NCBI GenBank assembly: GCA_000310025.1
Contig: FN649729.1
Span: forward strand, 4,651,915-4,715,914
Length of the DNA: 64,000 nt
Reading direction: 5' to 3'
Source: Ectocarpus siliculosus
Lineage: Eukaryota; Sar; Phaeophyceae; Ectocarpales; Ectocarpaceae
Made by a program: the position numbers and the translations under genes
The notes under the pieces: model-generated
What the model saw: only the letters and a program-made list of their open reading frames with translations
Databases searched by the model: none
What the model was told of the DNA's origin: nothing
Shown: one piece after another, positions 45,007 through 58,125 of the stretch
How the letters are laid out: every line of letters begins with the position of its first letter
Position numbering within the stretch: the stretch's first letter is position 1

Positions 45007-46646
45007 CAGTAGGTGTCCCGGTATAGTGCCGGTATGGGTCCAGGAGTGTAGACCGGCACAATACACCGGCCTCCGGCACTTTCCAGAACAGTGCCTGAAT
45101 AGTGCCAAGCCGGCACTATTCAGGGTCTAAAAATCCCTCAGCTTTTCACTATTTGACGACTGCTCGACTTTAGATTGCAGCGCGCTTACGCTTTGCGGGG
45201 CTGACAGAGTACCAACCGACATGTATACGGATCAATTAGTTAGGTGGGCGACATGGGCGGGCTTCTTTAGGTTTCGTGAGGCTCCTAGCCTGTCGAAACA
45301 CGGCGTTGTTCACATATTTTTAACATGACCAGATACATTTGTTGCACCACTGTTCTCTTCCCACCTCAGCGCACACCCTGTGGTATTGAACGTTGCCGCT
45401 GCCTTTCAACCGTAGACCGTGCCGACCGATCAAAAGGAACCTCGCACTTACGTGGTGTAGTGGCAAGAAGGCGGTATGTACTGTAGCACTATTCAGGCAA
45501 CCTCAAAGGCACTCTTCGACAGCGAAAGAATGACGCTCATGCACGCCCCCGATGTACATCTGGAGGTACAACATATGGATGTAGAGCTCGTTACATGAGC
45601 ACAGCAAATCAGATGCAACCCAGAGGAATGAAGAGGACCGCGAACTCCCCTCTTCCTTCGACAACAAGCTGGAGACAAGAAAACAAGCCTTCAGAAGCGA
45701 GAAAAGCGACCGCAAGAAGAAGCGCCACGCTGAACCGCTGCAGCTATACTGATCTACCCCCTGGCCCTCAGCGAGAGCTGGTAGGGTCTTCAGCAGCAGC
45801 ACGGGTACCTCTACCGGTGGTCTGAGGCGTGTGTATGGGGTCGATGTCTATGTGTATCGTTAGCATCGACCGCTGTAACCGGCTCATCAGCGAACGTCAG
45901 TCTCAGTGCGATTGAAAACAGAAAATATTGATAAGTTTCTTAAGGCCCAGATCTGGCACCCCGTCAGAGGGTATCATGCAGGAGGCCCGTGTCTACCAAG
46001 GCTACCACTTTGCACACGCGTTCGTTTCGGAGTGTTTTCATCCCTATCCTTGTATTTACCCCCACTACCACTCTCGTCACTAATATTTCCGCTATTTTTC
46101 GGGCGTACATATCTAGACTCTGCTCCCGTTTGTTGTGAGGATAGTCATCTGGCTCGAAACTCTTGTTCTCTTCTGCGCCATATTTTCCTCCTCCATCGTC
46201 ACTGCAATACTTCGCTATTCTTCCTTTTCCACATCCTTTGTCACTATCAACATCCTTCCTTTTCACCCGCCTTACTGCTATTGAAATCCCAAAAAATTGA
46301 CCGAATTGGCTTTGTGTGGTGGAATTGGTCGATCGATAAACCATGACATATTGAAGACGTCACGACTTCGTACCGACGGAATGCGAGCTAAACTTGTAGC
46401 TCGAAGGTAAACCGTCTCCGAATCCTGTTGGTGTGGAAGGCCTTGAGGCAAAAAAGAGGCTGCATGTGTGGTCTGAACCGGCACTATTGAGGGGTACCAC
46501 AGTGCCTGAACCGGCACTATAGTGGGAACCCCTCAATAGTGCCGGTTCGGCACTATATTGCGGCCTCTGGCCGTGTCAAGAAAATTTACCGGCACTATTC
46601 CGGACATTGGCACCGTTCAACCGGCACTATACCGGGACACCTACTG
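45007..46646. mobile_element. 1.64-kb TIR element with subterminal CGGCACTAT repeats
   Basis: The left end CAGTAGGTGTCCCGGTATAG continues through TGCCGG as a perfect 26-bp inverted match to the right end at 46621-46646. Similarity extends a little outside (TTACA at 45000, TGTAA at 46653). Inside both ends the motif CGGCACTAT / ATAGTGCCG is repeated several times, typical of subterminal transposase-binding repeats. Internal open frames (45906-46346 + and its antisense) have no recognised transposase, so it looks non-autonomous. No clear target-site duplication was found. Confidence 0.75.
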
Positions 46647-49035
46647 CATGTAACATGTTGTTGGACAAAGCATACAATCGGGAAAGTTGGGTTAGGCTTA
46701 GGGAATTAGGGTCTGCGTCTCCCCTCCTTGTTCAATTTCTTCATACAAGAACTTATTTATCGCGCGAAGGCGGTCCCAAAGTTCTCCCACCCAACCTTGC
46801 CCAGGCGTGAAATGATAAGGGTTGCCAAGGGCTCGGAGAACAAGTCTTCTTGCGCAACGCACTGCTGTGGTTTACCCCTAAAAGTATTGCACATTACTCA
46901 AGGTCTAGGGCAACCAGAACCTTTCCCAGCACCCTCTCTACAACCCCAGCCGCATGCGAGGTTCGAAGATTTTTTTTTCCATTGAGCGTGGAGGTTAGAA
47001 ATACAGCGAATGCCAAAAATTTAGAGATGATGCACATACAAACATACCACCTTTTCGTCCTTGAGAAACATTCCGAGATATGTTCCTGTAGTTCACAAGA
47101 CTTGGTGCAATGGTTACCGCCGGCGGAGGCGGAGGCGCAGTTCCTCTGGTGCACCGTGGTGAGGAATCGCCAAGCATTGGCTTGGCGTATTCAAGACAGG
47201 CTACAACTAGGTAGAGAGTTCGGAGCGGAGCGCGGCGTCGTGAACGCAAGTAAGTCCTCCAACTCCAAAAAACCCGACAGGCTGTTAGCACCGCTTGGCG
47301 AAAATTATCCCTGAAAGTACGTTTGACTGGAGAAAATGGATATCTATCCGCCCTCCCAAAGTTCTCTGTATGGATGGGTGTTTGCACAGCTTAATGACAC
47401 GTGTACCCTGGCCTCCATATTTATCCCCTGAGCACAAGGCTCCACTCCGTTCGTTTTCACTATTATTCTATTGTATCGCAGCTTGCCTCGGGCAACCGTG
47501 CTGGTCCTCTACGAGTTGTTTTTTTTAGGTGGTATCTCGTTTCCATCGGGCGATGCAAACAAACGCGTAATTGCAGTTGACATTAACGCCAACTAGTGAT
47601 AGTGATCACTCGTCGTTACTAGCAGGTATAACAACTCAAGAGGTGACGTAGTGAGCCCAGACGAGATGAAGATTCGCACACAACCAACAATACCTGTGTC
47701 AACCTGTGTGCAAAGTATGCGTACCTAACATCTTGTTGTGCATCCTTACGACGACGTTCTTGTCAAAAAGAAGGCGGTGGGCACAGACAGACAACCATCG
47801 GCTAATACTCAATCTAATTGGTAGAATACAGACGATAAAAGACTCACATATACTAAGCATGCATGCAACCACGTAAATCGGCGCCGCGTGCAGAATTCTA
47901 TGTAGGTCCTGTAGTTTCTTTCGCGAGTGTCGAGACCTACTCTGAGGATTATGTTCCGTCATTTGTACCTTTGGTCCGGGTTGACTTGTGACTCCAGGAT
48001 TTATTTTCTTTGCCTTGAAGATACGCGAAGATATCTACTGGCTCGAGGCCAAAATAGGATCTGATAGCACTCATGTGCACTCTACATGTCCGTGTCATGT
48101 GCGCCCCCCAGACTCTGATGACAAAGAAGTAACCGAGTTACTTCACACCAGCTGAATCGTTTCCAGTGTCCACTATGCATAGTCAGCTGCATGTGGTCAC
48201 AAAGTGCAAAGAGCGGGTTCCGAGAAAAACACGAGAAACACCGAAAAAAAATAGGGTACTGTGCTGCATCTATCTGACGAAGAAAACACGCTTGGTCAGA
48301 AGGTACAACGTGCTTGATCGTGCCAAATGTCGGAAAATATTGAACGTTGAGATGTCTTATGGTACTCCTGGTGTATGTTCGGCTGGAAGCGTCTTCGGGC
48401 AACAAAATAAAACCTCTAACCATCATATCACGGGACCGCCTCCTTATCGTAAAACATGAAATATTTTCGGATAAGGCTATTATTGTTGTCTGTTCTCCAG
48501 AGGTTGACAGGATGAGGTCTTTTTGCAGGTTTTCCGTTTCCCTTCTTGGCTTCACTGCTGCTGTAAGATGTGATTTTCTACTGCACACTTTTCAGTTCGT
48601 GCTCTTGAAGAAATAAAAACATAACTAACAGTACCAGCAATAATCAAGATCGATCACAATGGAACTATAGGTCCTACATTAGAATAGTCTACATTGATGA
48701 TTTTTGAGAACTAGATTCCGGGCCCACTAGACCAAAGACTACACGACACACGAACATTGTCGAAATCAAGCCCCTACAATGCACAGGGCTCCCGCCCCCC
48801 CAGCGGACATGTCAATCAGTCAGTTGTTTGGCGGCGAGGAGGACAGCATGATCAGGTTGTCGGTCTCGGCGGGCTCTTGCTGCTGCTGCTGGTGGCGCGG
48901 ATCCTGTTGCTCATAATGCACGTTAGACGCCGGCCGTCCGACAATAGCTGCTTGGCAGAAACGACGGTGGGGGTGGAGGTAGCCCCGGGCCGGGGGGGGG
49001 AGGGAGGGCGCGCGCGCAGGGCGGTGTACTTATGT

Positions 49036-49076
49036 TAGCGCATGCCGTAGTCGTTGGGCCATTGACCTCGCATCTC
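49036..49076 (-). other. tRNA-like Pol III element, copy 1
   Basis: The minus strand reads GCGAGGTCAATGGCCCAACG then ACTACGGCATGCGCTAACAT, closely matching the element at 49485-49532 about 450 bp away in the same orientation. The A box is weaker in this copy. Confidence 0.35.
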
Positions 49077-49484
49077 TACAAACCGGGACGGAGCGATATG
49101 CCAGGTGCGATAATAGTGTGCACTACAGACTGCGATGAGATCGATTTGTGTGTGATACAATTGGGGGCGTGATCTGCTTAGGTACTTCAGGTGGAAAAGT
49201 TCCAGATGGTGTAGGTCGTTCAGAAGAGTTTTGCTCTAATAATACAGGGCGTTCCAACATCCCGTGCTCAGCCGTTATCTTGTAGGGTGTGCACTCTACA
49301 ATGTGCTCCGGAGCCCACCAGCTCACAGGATGTTCCGCATGAATAGCCCCCATGCTCTCTTCAGCTGCATTACAGCTCCATGCCAAAAGAGCAAAAACCC
49401 TACCCCGACCAATTCACCCGCGAATCCCACAGGCGGGGGGATTATCGGTCTCAGTTTCACGGGGGAGCGCTCGGGGGGGGTGTA

Positions 49485-49532
49485 CTAAAATGTAGCGGAT
49501 GCCTTAGCCGCTAGGCCATCGACCACGCGTCC
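49485..49532 (-). other. tRNA-like Pol III element, copy 2 (SINE head candidate)
   Basis: The minus strand reads TGGCCTAGCGGCTAAGGCAT, a textbook A-box/D-arm, preceded by CGCGTGGTCGA. A weak B-box-like GGGATTCGC lies about 60 bp further along the minus strand. It is shared with 49036-49076, so this is a repeated element. Confidence 0.4.
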
Positions 49533-50667
49533 TCGAGGGCGAACTTGGGGGGGGTCATTCCGTTTACTTCCCCGGCTCGAATGGTTCGTGTAGGGAAGAA
49601 CTTTCGTGTCGAATATCGTAGGTTGCATTCCATAGCACATCCCTTGGAGCGAATACTACAGCTCGATTGACCAAGAGGATGCCGCAGTCAATCGAGGCAA
49701 TACTGGAAACCCCTCGACGAGGCCGTTTTAACGCCGCCTTTTCCGGCAGCGTCACTATTTTTGCAACACAACAGTCCGAGGTGTGTGCAATCTGCGGTAT
49801 GCTGAGATGATCAATCGATCCTTTGTCACCACAGCGCACACCATGCTACCCATGTGAAACCTGACCGATGGCTCGCAATCGTTTGGGCAAGATGCGCACG
49901 GTTCTTTGGAACCGGAGACTAGGGCGAACCTGTGTCTGAATCGGCGAAACATACGAGACTGTTGTAAACTGGAAAGTCTTGTCCAGAATGGAGAGGAGCC
50001 ACGCTTCTTGCCAGGCCAGGAGCGGGGTTGCGAACGTTGTTGCTCGAGGAAGTGGCTCATAGTTCTACATCTCTGAGAGCTACTCAGCTAAGACCGAGCA
50101 AATCTCACCGTACCCCCCCAGCATTTCTTCCTGACGCCACAGCGCGGTGGGAGCGTGTGGTTGTCGTTGCGGTTCCAGGTCGGGCCATGCGCCGTGAACG
50201 GAATCAACAGGATGCGCGTACTGCGGGCGGAATAGATGGGGTCGAGGGGGTAGAGGAGGTTGTGTGATGCAGGCGTTCTTCGGCCTGTTCATGCTGAGCG
50301 GGGAGGACAAACGGCTGCAACCTGAGTGTGACTTAGGGAGTGGTGTGAAGTAGCAATCGGACGGCTTGCGAAACCGGAGCGAGGGCACGACGAGGAAGAA
50401 ACAAATGAGGCACCCTGATAATATTCACCCCATTGGATCACATAATAATGACGTCTTTCGAGGAAAACAACACTAGCATGTGGGCTATCTGGAGAGGTTT
50501 GCCAGCACGTGCCCGAGAGATCAGGTCTAAGTATCACAAGGTCGAGATAATACTCTGTTCCATTGTGAGTGAGTATTCCCTCCTCGTCATCTACCGGAGA
50601 CATGCCTTAAATGAGACCATAGTTGAAAGTTGGAGCAATCGTTTACGTGCTCTTCGCCAACACTCAC

Positions 50668-51896
50668 CCCAGCGGGAACCCCTGTCGCCACCGCCGGCTG
50701 TCCCATCCACATTTGCGGGGGGGACGAGGAAGCACTCGCACCGCTCCTCGGCCAAGAGGTCTCTGTGGCCGTGGCCGTTGCCGCACGCGCGGATCCACTC
50801 GTGAAAGTAGACCGGGGGGGCGTGAGGGCGTTGACAGACTCTCCGCTGGTACTCGGCATGGGCATCCTGCGGCCTGCGATGGATTCGGAGGATCTTGCTG
50901 TCGAAGTTGACGAATCGCTGATTTGGGGAAGTGGGACGGGGGGGCACACCGTGCGTCGAGAGGGGCGGGCGGGAGGTCCGTAAAGTCGAGGTATTGTGTT
51001 TCGTCGGCGCCTTTGTTGCGCCTTCTGGAGTGGAGAGGGTGCATTGTGCATTAGAGTTCTTATCACTGGAGTTGTGCCTACTCACGGCGGGCGGAAACTG
51101 AATGAAGCAGGAATTGGTTTGTCAGAGGCTGGAATTTCCGAGTCTGTGGGAATGAGCGTCCTCTATGATGAACGGAAAACGGGGTCCATGCGCATGAGTA
51201 CGTACTGGTACGCCTCGCATGATACTTACGATGTTTGCACATATGGTGAGCAGGACCGTCGATGGGTCCCAATAGAGGCTACCCTCTTAGCATCTTCCGA
51301 CTATTATTCGTCTTTGGCGAAGCGGAAACGCGACAGCTCTTCTGCAGGGACCACGGAGCGACACACGCCCGTTTGTCCACCACCAATATGTCTCCTTTGT
51401 CGGTGATGGCTGTGCTGTTGTTGGTGGGCAGGATCGATGTCCTATGCGTTGTTTGGGGCTTTCTTCTTTCTCTTGAACTCCCAATCGATTGGCTTTGGGT
51501 AACCTGTTACTCTAGATAGTTTTGTTTGAGCGATCTTAGCGACAAGGTGATCGATGGTTCTGCAAACTATTCTGGCAAACAGGCAAACAAATCAAACAGC
51601 AAACCATCGCTTACTACACGGACGTAGTCGGAAGCCCCCCTCGTACCTGCTGCTGCTACTGCTGTCATCGCTGCTATCCGAGTCGCTGCTGCTGTCGTTG
51701 CGAGTGGCGGTGCTTCGACTTCCGCTGCTGCTGCTCCTGCTATTGCTGCTGCTCGAATCGCTGCTCGAATCACTGCTCGAATCGCTGCTGCTGCTCCTGT
51801 CACCACCATCTCCACGCTCTTCTTTGCCCGCCACGTCCGTGAGGGTGCTAATGTCATCCCCGCCATTTCCTGAACCGCTGCTGCTTCTGCTTCTCC
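50668..51896 (-). CDS. Ser-rich two-exon coding fragment
   Basis: Exon 51896-51647 opens after CAATTCAAG and encodes SRSSSGSGNGGDDISTLTD, then a long Ser/Asp run, ending at a GTACGA donor. Exon 50917-50668 follows CCCCAAATCAG and encodes SESIAGRRMPMPSTSGESVN and PPQMWMGQPAVATGVPAG, ending at a good GTGAGT donor. The phases match (2 nt carried over, then 1), and third positions in the second exon are GC-rich, so this is probably part of a real minus-strand gene. Its start and end were not found. The first exon is also phase-compatible with exon 6 of the ankyrin-WW gene to its right, so it could be an alternative 3' path of that gene. No domain; intrinsically disordered. Confidence 0.4.
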
Positions 51897-53222
51897 CTTG
51901 AATTGATATCGAAACATGATCGTGGGTGGTCAGCGTTTGCTAGCAATACGCAAGAGGGTAGTCGGTATTCCCTCAACACTATGGGAGGGTGCTCAGAAAA
52001 TGGCAGAGCTGCCTCGGATCGGATGGATGTCGTCGGCACTGGAAACTAGTGAAATATCGTTCCCCTGTCCCGTGTTTTGTTACATATGTTCCCTCCGTCG
52101 GAGAAGACCTCTAGTTTTGTCCCGCCGCTTCTAGGTTGCACTGAACCCTGAGCAGAGTTTTGCGTACGGCGGTGGGAATTTTGAGAACATATGTGTGTTT
52201 CAGGGTATGTATCATGAGAATAAATACATGCCAGGGTTGTTAACAGCCAAGAGCGTGCGCTCTTAGTCTAGCCCTCCAGAATGTCTTCGACAACAACTAC
52301 CCCCGAGACGTGGTTCCTTCTCCCCAAAACCCCGCCTACCCTTCTTGGCATGACAACGTCCACCCTGTATTCGAGAAACCGGGCATTATCTACGCGATCG
52401 CACACTCCCTGGTCAATCTATGGCAGAAGAAATGGACAATAGAAGGGGTTGTTGTGTCCGATCGGGAGGAAAATGCCAAACTAAAAGATCGTTGGAGCTA
52501 CATTTCGTGGGTTTCACCTGTCCCACACTCTGCAAAGTTCCGGACAATCACAACTTCAGCGCCGTGTGACACCCATCACGCGTTCTACAATGTGAGAAAG
52601 CATTGTTCAAATCCCAACACTGTGTGACGTACTGTTTTTCGACTCAATGGCTCTCCGGACATTCACCTGTGGCTCCGCTCGTCTTGGAACTAGCTTTTCC
52701 ACCGCCCTTTCCATTCAGTAAGACAATGAAGAAGACAGTAGGTCGCACACGACGCGTTACAGGGAGGCATCACTGCTGTAGTTATGGACAGAGGGATATA
52801 GCTGAAGCAACGGTTCAACAATGATAATCCCTGCCATCCTATACACCCCGAGCACAACTAGCACGAAGACTGTAACCGTGCTTGGCGTCTCGCCTATCAA
52901 AAAGACTGAAAACGTCTTGACAGGGAGAGGAGGGTACCGCGAGTTTCCATGGAAAGACAATGGAAAAGACAATATTTTGGCTTTTGCCGAGATTGGTGTT
53001 TCCACTAGACACGTACACCCGTTTCGGCATCGGGCCCATCGGACAAGCGCACGACCGCCTTCTTCTCCACGATTAACTACGCACCTCCCCCACTACCTAG
53101 AGTTTCGAGGGGTAGCAGTTGTTCGAAACCGGATGATGAAATGAATATCCTCGGAAGGAAAGTGGCATGAAGATGACATCGAGAGTTGAACGTTGTGGAA
53201 GAAACACGAGCTTCAGAAAGTA
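51897..53222 (+). other. Region without assigned gene
   Basis: A plus-strand frame at 52310-52627 reads PSWHDNVHPVFEKPGIIYAI but matches no family I know and has no clear splice context. The rest shows nothing recognisable. Confidence 0.35.
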
Positions 53223-56200
53223 CTACTGGTACTCTGCATACGCGACTGACTTAGGGTGCACCTTCGTGTCCGGCTTGTGCCGAAATTTCTTCATCCACGC
53301 ACGCTTCTTTGCGGCCTCTGAATCTCCTCCAGATGGTCCGGGCGCCTCTACCCTAGCTACGAGCGCGGACAGGACCGCAGGATGAGCACAAGACACAGGG
53401 TCGCCATCACCGTTGAGACAAGAAGGATGATTTTGGACAAACATGTCCCCCAGAAGCTTCGTCCGCGCTCTTCAAGTTGGCCCAGGAACACTACCACACG
53501 TTAGGTTTCTCATACGACGAGGAATTGGGTGTCGACCATGTATTTCTTGCGACATCCGACATAAACTGCTGTCTGTGGTCCCCTAGGTGTTTTCATCGCA
53601 CAGTACGAGGCATATTCCACTCGGCAAAGCGGTTGATTTCTACCTGCTTCGATCCTCTCAGCCCACAGCCTCCCCTTGGTCGCGGGGCTCGGCGAGTTCT
53701 CCTGGCCGTAGAAGGCCGAGTTTGCTACGGCTGTCGCCGCGCCACCTGCGAAGCATGGTAGGGGCGGGGACAGACAGCACGATAGAGTAGCACACCCGAT
53801 CTTCCAAGAACTTCACGTTTGTCTACACAACACGAGAAAACTCCAACTTAGGGGGGGTGGGGTCGGTGGAAAATGACGGTAGGTGGGTAGAGAGCCTGTG
53901 GTGAACAGTTCTATCGATGCCCTGTTATACGGAACGCGAAGAAGGGCAAGCGAGACGGAAAAAACACAACTTGGACGCACGTACAGCTTTGCCTGATTTC
54001 CACGAACGCCAGAGGAAAAGTTGAAATATTCAAGCGAGAGACTGCAGTGGCGGAGCTACTCATCTGTCATGGAGGAAATCGCACTGAATTAACGATAAAC
54101 ATGAAATACAACCCCACGCTCAATTAAACCCGTCTGAAAGATCTCGTCGTGCCTGCCAAATGAGATATCGGGAGGAAAGAACGTCATGCCCGTTTGATAT
54201 GATTCGGCGCGCGCACGATACTCGACTGTTCCGGCGGATACCCTACCCAAGGTTGCGCAATATCTAGAGTTGTCACCTGCGACGGCCTCACCACCAGCTT
54301 GTCCCTCCACCGTAGTTCCCCCTGCCGTCGTCTGGGCCACCCCCAACCAAGCCACCCCGGCAGCATCTTCCTTGACATGACTACGAAGTGGTGGTGCCGG
54401 GGGCGTCGGGGCCGGGGGTGGCGACGCAAAGGCTGCAGCGGCTGCAGTAGCAGCGGAAGCGGCATGAACGTTGGTTGGTGTAGCGGGCGACGGCACCTGC
54501 ATGAACCCGCCTCCCGCTCCTCGAGGTGAAGGCCATCCCGGACTGTGAACGGGACCGGCCGGGGTGTTGTTTTTGTGGTAAATAGCGGCGATCGCTTGTT
54601 CGTTCCAAGCCGGGTGGTCTGTGGGGGCGCCTTGGTAGACGAGGGAGGGGTCGCCGCTACCACTGCCACCCCCGCCGCCTCCGCCGCCAACGATGGGGGC
54701 CGGGGAATCCTCGAAGACGATTTCCGAAGAGCCGGAAGACTGACCGGGTGCCGCGGGAAGGTTGGCGTTGTGGTCCAGCCACCTAGCAAATCATGCGGGA
54801 AGAGTCTAGGCGCCATGAATGCCCGGCGCCACGCGTGAAGGGGGGTACAAGGTGAGGCGTGTCGTGATGCTGCTGCAACTATTCTGGTGCTGCACTTCAT
54901 GGCGAAAGTAGCTAGCACCTGGCTGGGGGACGGGCAGAGCAATTATCTCCGCTTGGCGTACGGTATTTGTTGAGCAATTGCTTTCAAAACTTTTGTGGCA
55001 GAGTAGTTGTACGACGAGGAGACAGTGCGTCAAACTGCTCGGAGGGGGCTGTTGCTCTGCAAGCGGCAAGGAGTTGTTTCCCTGCTGTGCTTCCCTGCGA
55101 ATGCCGTAGTGTTGCGCACCGCAGAAGAGTCGAGCAGCCCATGACCACGCCTGATCCGGTCTAAGATATATGACTGGAGAATCTCTACCGCAGAAGAAAA
55201 ACATCAGTATTCGAGCGGTTAGCTTTGTACAAGGCAAAGGGGCGTGATTTTGGTCTTGCCACTATGTAGTGCAAGGCACATCAGTCCACTTTTTCGTAAC
55301 TTTTGTCCCTGTCAGGGGACCGAAACACCTTCCTAACCTCGACTCCTGAAGAGTTTCGTTCCAGCAGTACGGGAACCCTTCCGTGGTCGTGTACATGATC
55401 CATCCGTTTCCGACGTCAATGCCTCCATCGGGGGTCTCGCTACTGCCGCGGTCGGTGGCGCTACCGCGTGTAAATCCTGGGCGTTTTCCTCTTCCCCTTT
55501 TGGTCTTCGCAAGGGACGAGGTACCACCTTTTTCCTTCGGGCTTGGAATTTCTGCTCCCTTCGTACCTTTTCGGCCCCAGGGCTTTCGTCGGAAGATCGA
55601 CCCACCCTTTTTTTCAGGCGATTTTGGAGCAACAGCAGCACCAGCTCCACTAGCATCTGCCGCACTAGCAGCAGCAGCAGCAGCAGCAGCAGCAGCTGTG
55701 ACCGCCCCTGGCCCTTGCGTGACCGTCGGCACCGGTGTGCTCATCATTGTTTCTTGTCCTTGGTGGACATTGTTAGTCGGTGGAGGGGCCGAGAGTGGAG
55801 GATGACAGAGGAGACAAGAAAGGGCGTCGTTGTGTCCATTCCTGCGAGAAGGAGGGGGGTGAAATCGGTTTTTGCTCGTGGTCAAAAGGAAAAGGAATTC
55901 GAAGGTTTAAAAGAAAGCTAGAGTCGAATTGCCATACGGTCTGTTGATACGCCGGGGCGGTACAGGTAACATCAATCAATGCTGTCCGACCTCGTTTGAC
56001 GGGCTTATCTAGGTCGAGAAGGCGGCGGATACTCGTGTGCTCCTATGCAGAGGGAGCTAACTCCCTTTGCGGTTTCCATCAGATAGGTTCAAACGTACAG
56101 GCGCCGCAGACATTTTCTTCCTTCGTTTAAATGGATCTCGTCGTTTCATCACCTTCCAGCTAGATCAAGCGGTGTTTCTCCCGAGGAACATCGAGCATGA

Positions 56201-57648
56201 GGGTTCGCTCCAGCTGCCAGAAGCTCGGCAATGACCGAAGTCTGTCCGGACATGGCAGCCTACGGTAGGTATCAATATACACGGTGTGAGTAAATGTGGG
56301 CCGGTGGATACATACATTCGTTTACTACATGTACTGTAGTTGACAGGATGTGCGATGTTCTGCATAATCATTGTTTTCATCGCAACTGTGAAAAGCATGC
56401 GGGCCACCCCCCGTTGGACGCCATGCAGATAACAAGTGGTTTGTTCAGCATTTTGCGCTTCCCATGGATATTGTCTAAGTCACGGTGACCTCGACACGAA
56501 CAGTGCTTGTCGCGGTTGAAGCCCTGGTCCTAGAACATGCAAGACACAAAATCAAATTAAAATTCCCGAAAATTGAGCATGTACCAAATTGACAAGTGTA
56601 GCTCCCAAAGCTGCTCCACATCGTGCGTACTGTAGAGCACCGACATTGACTACTGTACATCAGCATTGTTTGAAAAATGTCACCTTCAAGGATACGCCAA
56701 TATCCGAGATAACTCACGCAGTGAAGAAGGGTTTTTCCGTCGCTGCCTGCGTTGGTCACAGCGCCAGCTACCGACATGATGTAGCCTTGGACATACGCTG
56801 TGTCGCCTATGAGACAATGTTTCAGAAACCCGAGAGGATAACCAAAGCGAGTCAGTGCCTGGTGCGATTGTTCGTTCGTCGTTGTCCTGGTTCACAATTC
56901 ACCTGTCCCAATATCCGCCGCGCAACTTCTGAGGTTTCTACTGGGTACAGAGGCCACCACGGACGGGAATTGCAGAGCTGTGCCATAAAAACATCAAGGA
57001 TTCGCATTGCCGTGATACGTTAGTTATCATCTTTCAAGCGTTTGGTCAAACAGAAAATGACGAGATGCATTTTGTCGCAGTTGGCTACAAATACCCTTTT
57101 GGGCAATCGAGCAAAGAGGCACCGAGAGAAATGGCGATTATGTAGGCACATTCCGTTTGACAAGGAATGGAATGCCAGCAGTCAGACAGAGTGTTGTAGA
57201 CCGTCGTCTATTGTAGCAGCATGGAGATCATTTGTGCGTGTCTACCTGTGAGGAAGACGTGTTGAGATCGTTCGGCACTGAAAAAATAGCTACGTAAATC
57301 AAGGGTTAGAAGTACACGGGTTCACCATGAACCGACTGACTGCAAATTCAACAACGTCCAGCGTACGGGTTTCTTCGCGCAATACGTCACTTCTTGCCCC
57401 TTTCCTGCAACGATCCGTACTACCAGTCACACTGTGTGGGAATGGAGGGCAACATGGACGGTGATGCCCACCGCCATTCTTTCAGAAGCGTACACTAGAG
57501 TAAGTAGTCGAGGCTGTTCGGAGCCTCTGGCGAGATACATACGTGGTCTCTTACCATGTTTGACCGCTTGCCGAGCGTTCTCGAATAAAACTGTGGCTCC
57601 TCCTGCCTCCCCTCCATATATACCCGGGTTGGGACCGCTCTCCGTCAT
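53223..57648 (-). CDS. Ankyrin-repeat and WW-domain protein
   Basis: Seven phase-matched exons in gene order, 506 aa: 57648-57555, 56806-56718, 56259-56153, 55841-55338, 54782-54292, 53745-53644, 53356-53223. Residues about 20-110 form ankyrin repeats: LFENARQAVKHGDTAYVQGY, GSDGKTLLHCAAMSGQTSVI, AELLAAGANPHA, SSGETPLDLAGRNGHNDALS. A poly-Ala run and a Lys/Arg-rich stretch (KKGGSIFRRKPWGRKGTKG) follow. One WW domain, GWIMYTTTEGFPYCWNETLQ-ESRW, is split across exons 4 and 5. Then comes a Gly/Pro/Ala-rich low-complexity region and a basic end, AKKRAWMKKFRHKP, before TAG. WW domains bind proline-rich peptides and ankyrins are scaffolds, so it is probably an adaptor (inference). Reading past the exon 5 donor would end at TAA 54089; the GC-rich coding signal drops there, so splicing is preferred. 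Exon 7's start is the least certain. Confidence 0.8.
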
Positions 57649-57837
57649 CCTTAGACGTTGGGGTCCTCTGCGCGATTCTTAGATGGCCAGGGAAAGCTCG
57701 ACAGAGAAGAGAACGCGAGGTCTGGTTGTCTGATGTCTGAATGTTGATGTGTGTTCGACAAAATGCGGTGGAACTGGTGACGTTTGGTTGGTTCTGATGG
57801 CGACTTCGACATCTAACCTCACACACATGTAGAGGGG

Positions 57838-57899
<62 letters not shown>

Positions 57900-58125
57900 G
57901 AGAGAGTAGGTGAGTAGATGCATGTGCAGGCTATCAAAGAGATATTGAGTTTGGCTTGCCCAGCAAAAAAAAGGGTGGCGGGGAGGCCATTCTTTGCCTA
58001 CCCTCCGGTACACCACTGAATTAATTTCTCCGGTGCTCCTCGAGGAACACCCCGACACCCACACAAGGTCGTCGTGGTGGGCAAAGCATCGTGTGATCGC
58101 CGCCAAGCTCTTGTCTCTCGATGAG
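57649..58125. promoter_or_regulatory. Shared spacer between divergent ankyrin-WW genes
   Basis: These 477 bp separate the two start codons (57648 on -, 58126 on +). They must hold both 5' UTRs and both promoters, so a bidirectional promoter is likely. They contain a (GA)n tract at 57835-57907. No TATA box stands out. Confidence 0.5.
57835..57907 (+). repeat. (GA)n microsatellite
   Basis: About 73 bp of GA dinucleotides with a few A and T interruptions, inside the spacer between the divergent genes. Confidence 0.95.

Larger units (their letters stand above)
46647..50667. other. Unassigned region, probably intergenic or degraded transposon DNA
   Basis: No domain is recognised over 4 kb. Minus-strand frames at 48082-48588, 49564-49839 and 50289-50603 are open but without known motifs and without the GC-rich third positions of the clear exons. 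Two tRNA-like elements lie near 49036-49076 and 49485-49532. Confidence 0.4.

Noticed and set aside
51554-51901. Leu-rich plus-strand frame
   Set aside because: Shadow of the minus-strand Ser-rich exon; the Leu runs are reverse reads of AGC codons.
54089-54291. Extension of ankyrin-WW exon 5 to TAA at 54089
   Set aside because: Open, but the GC-rich third-position bias is lost after the GTGAGG donor at 54291, and splicing there joins a clear coding exon in phase.
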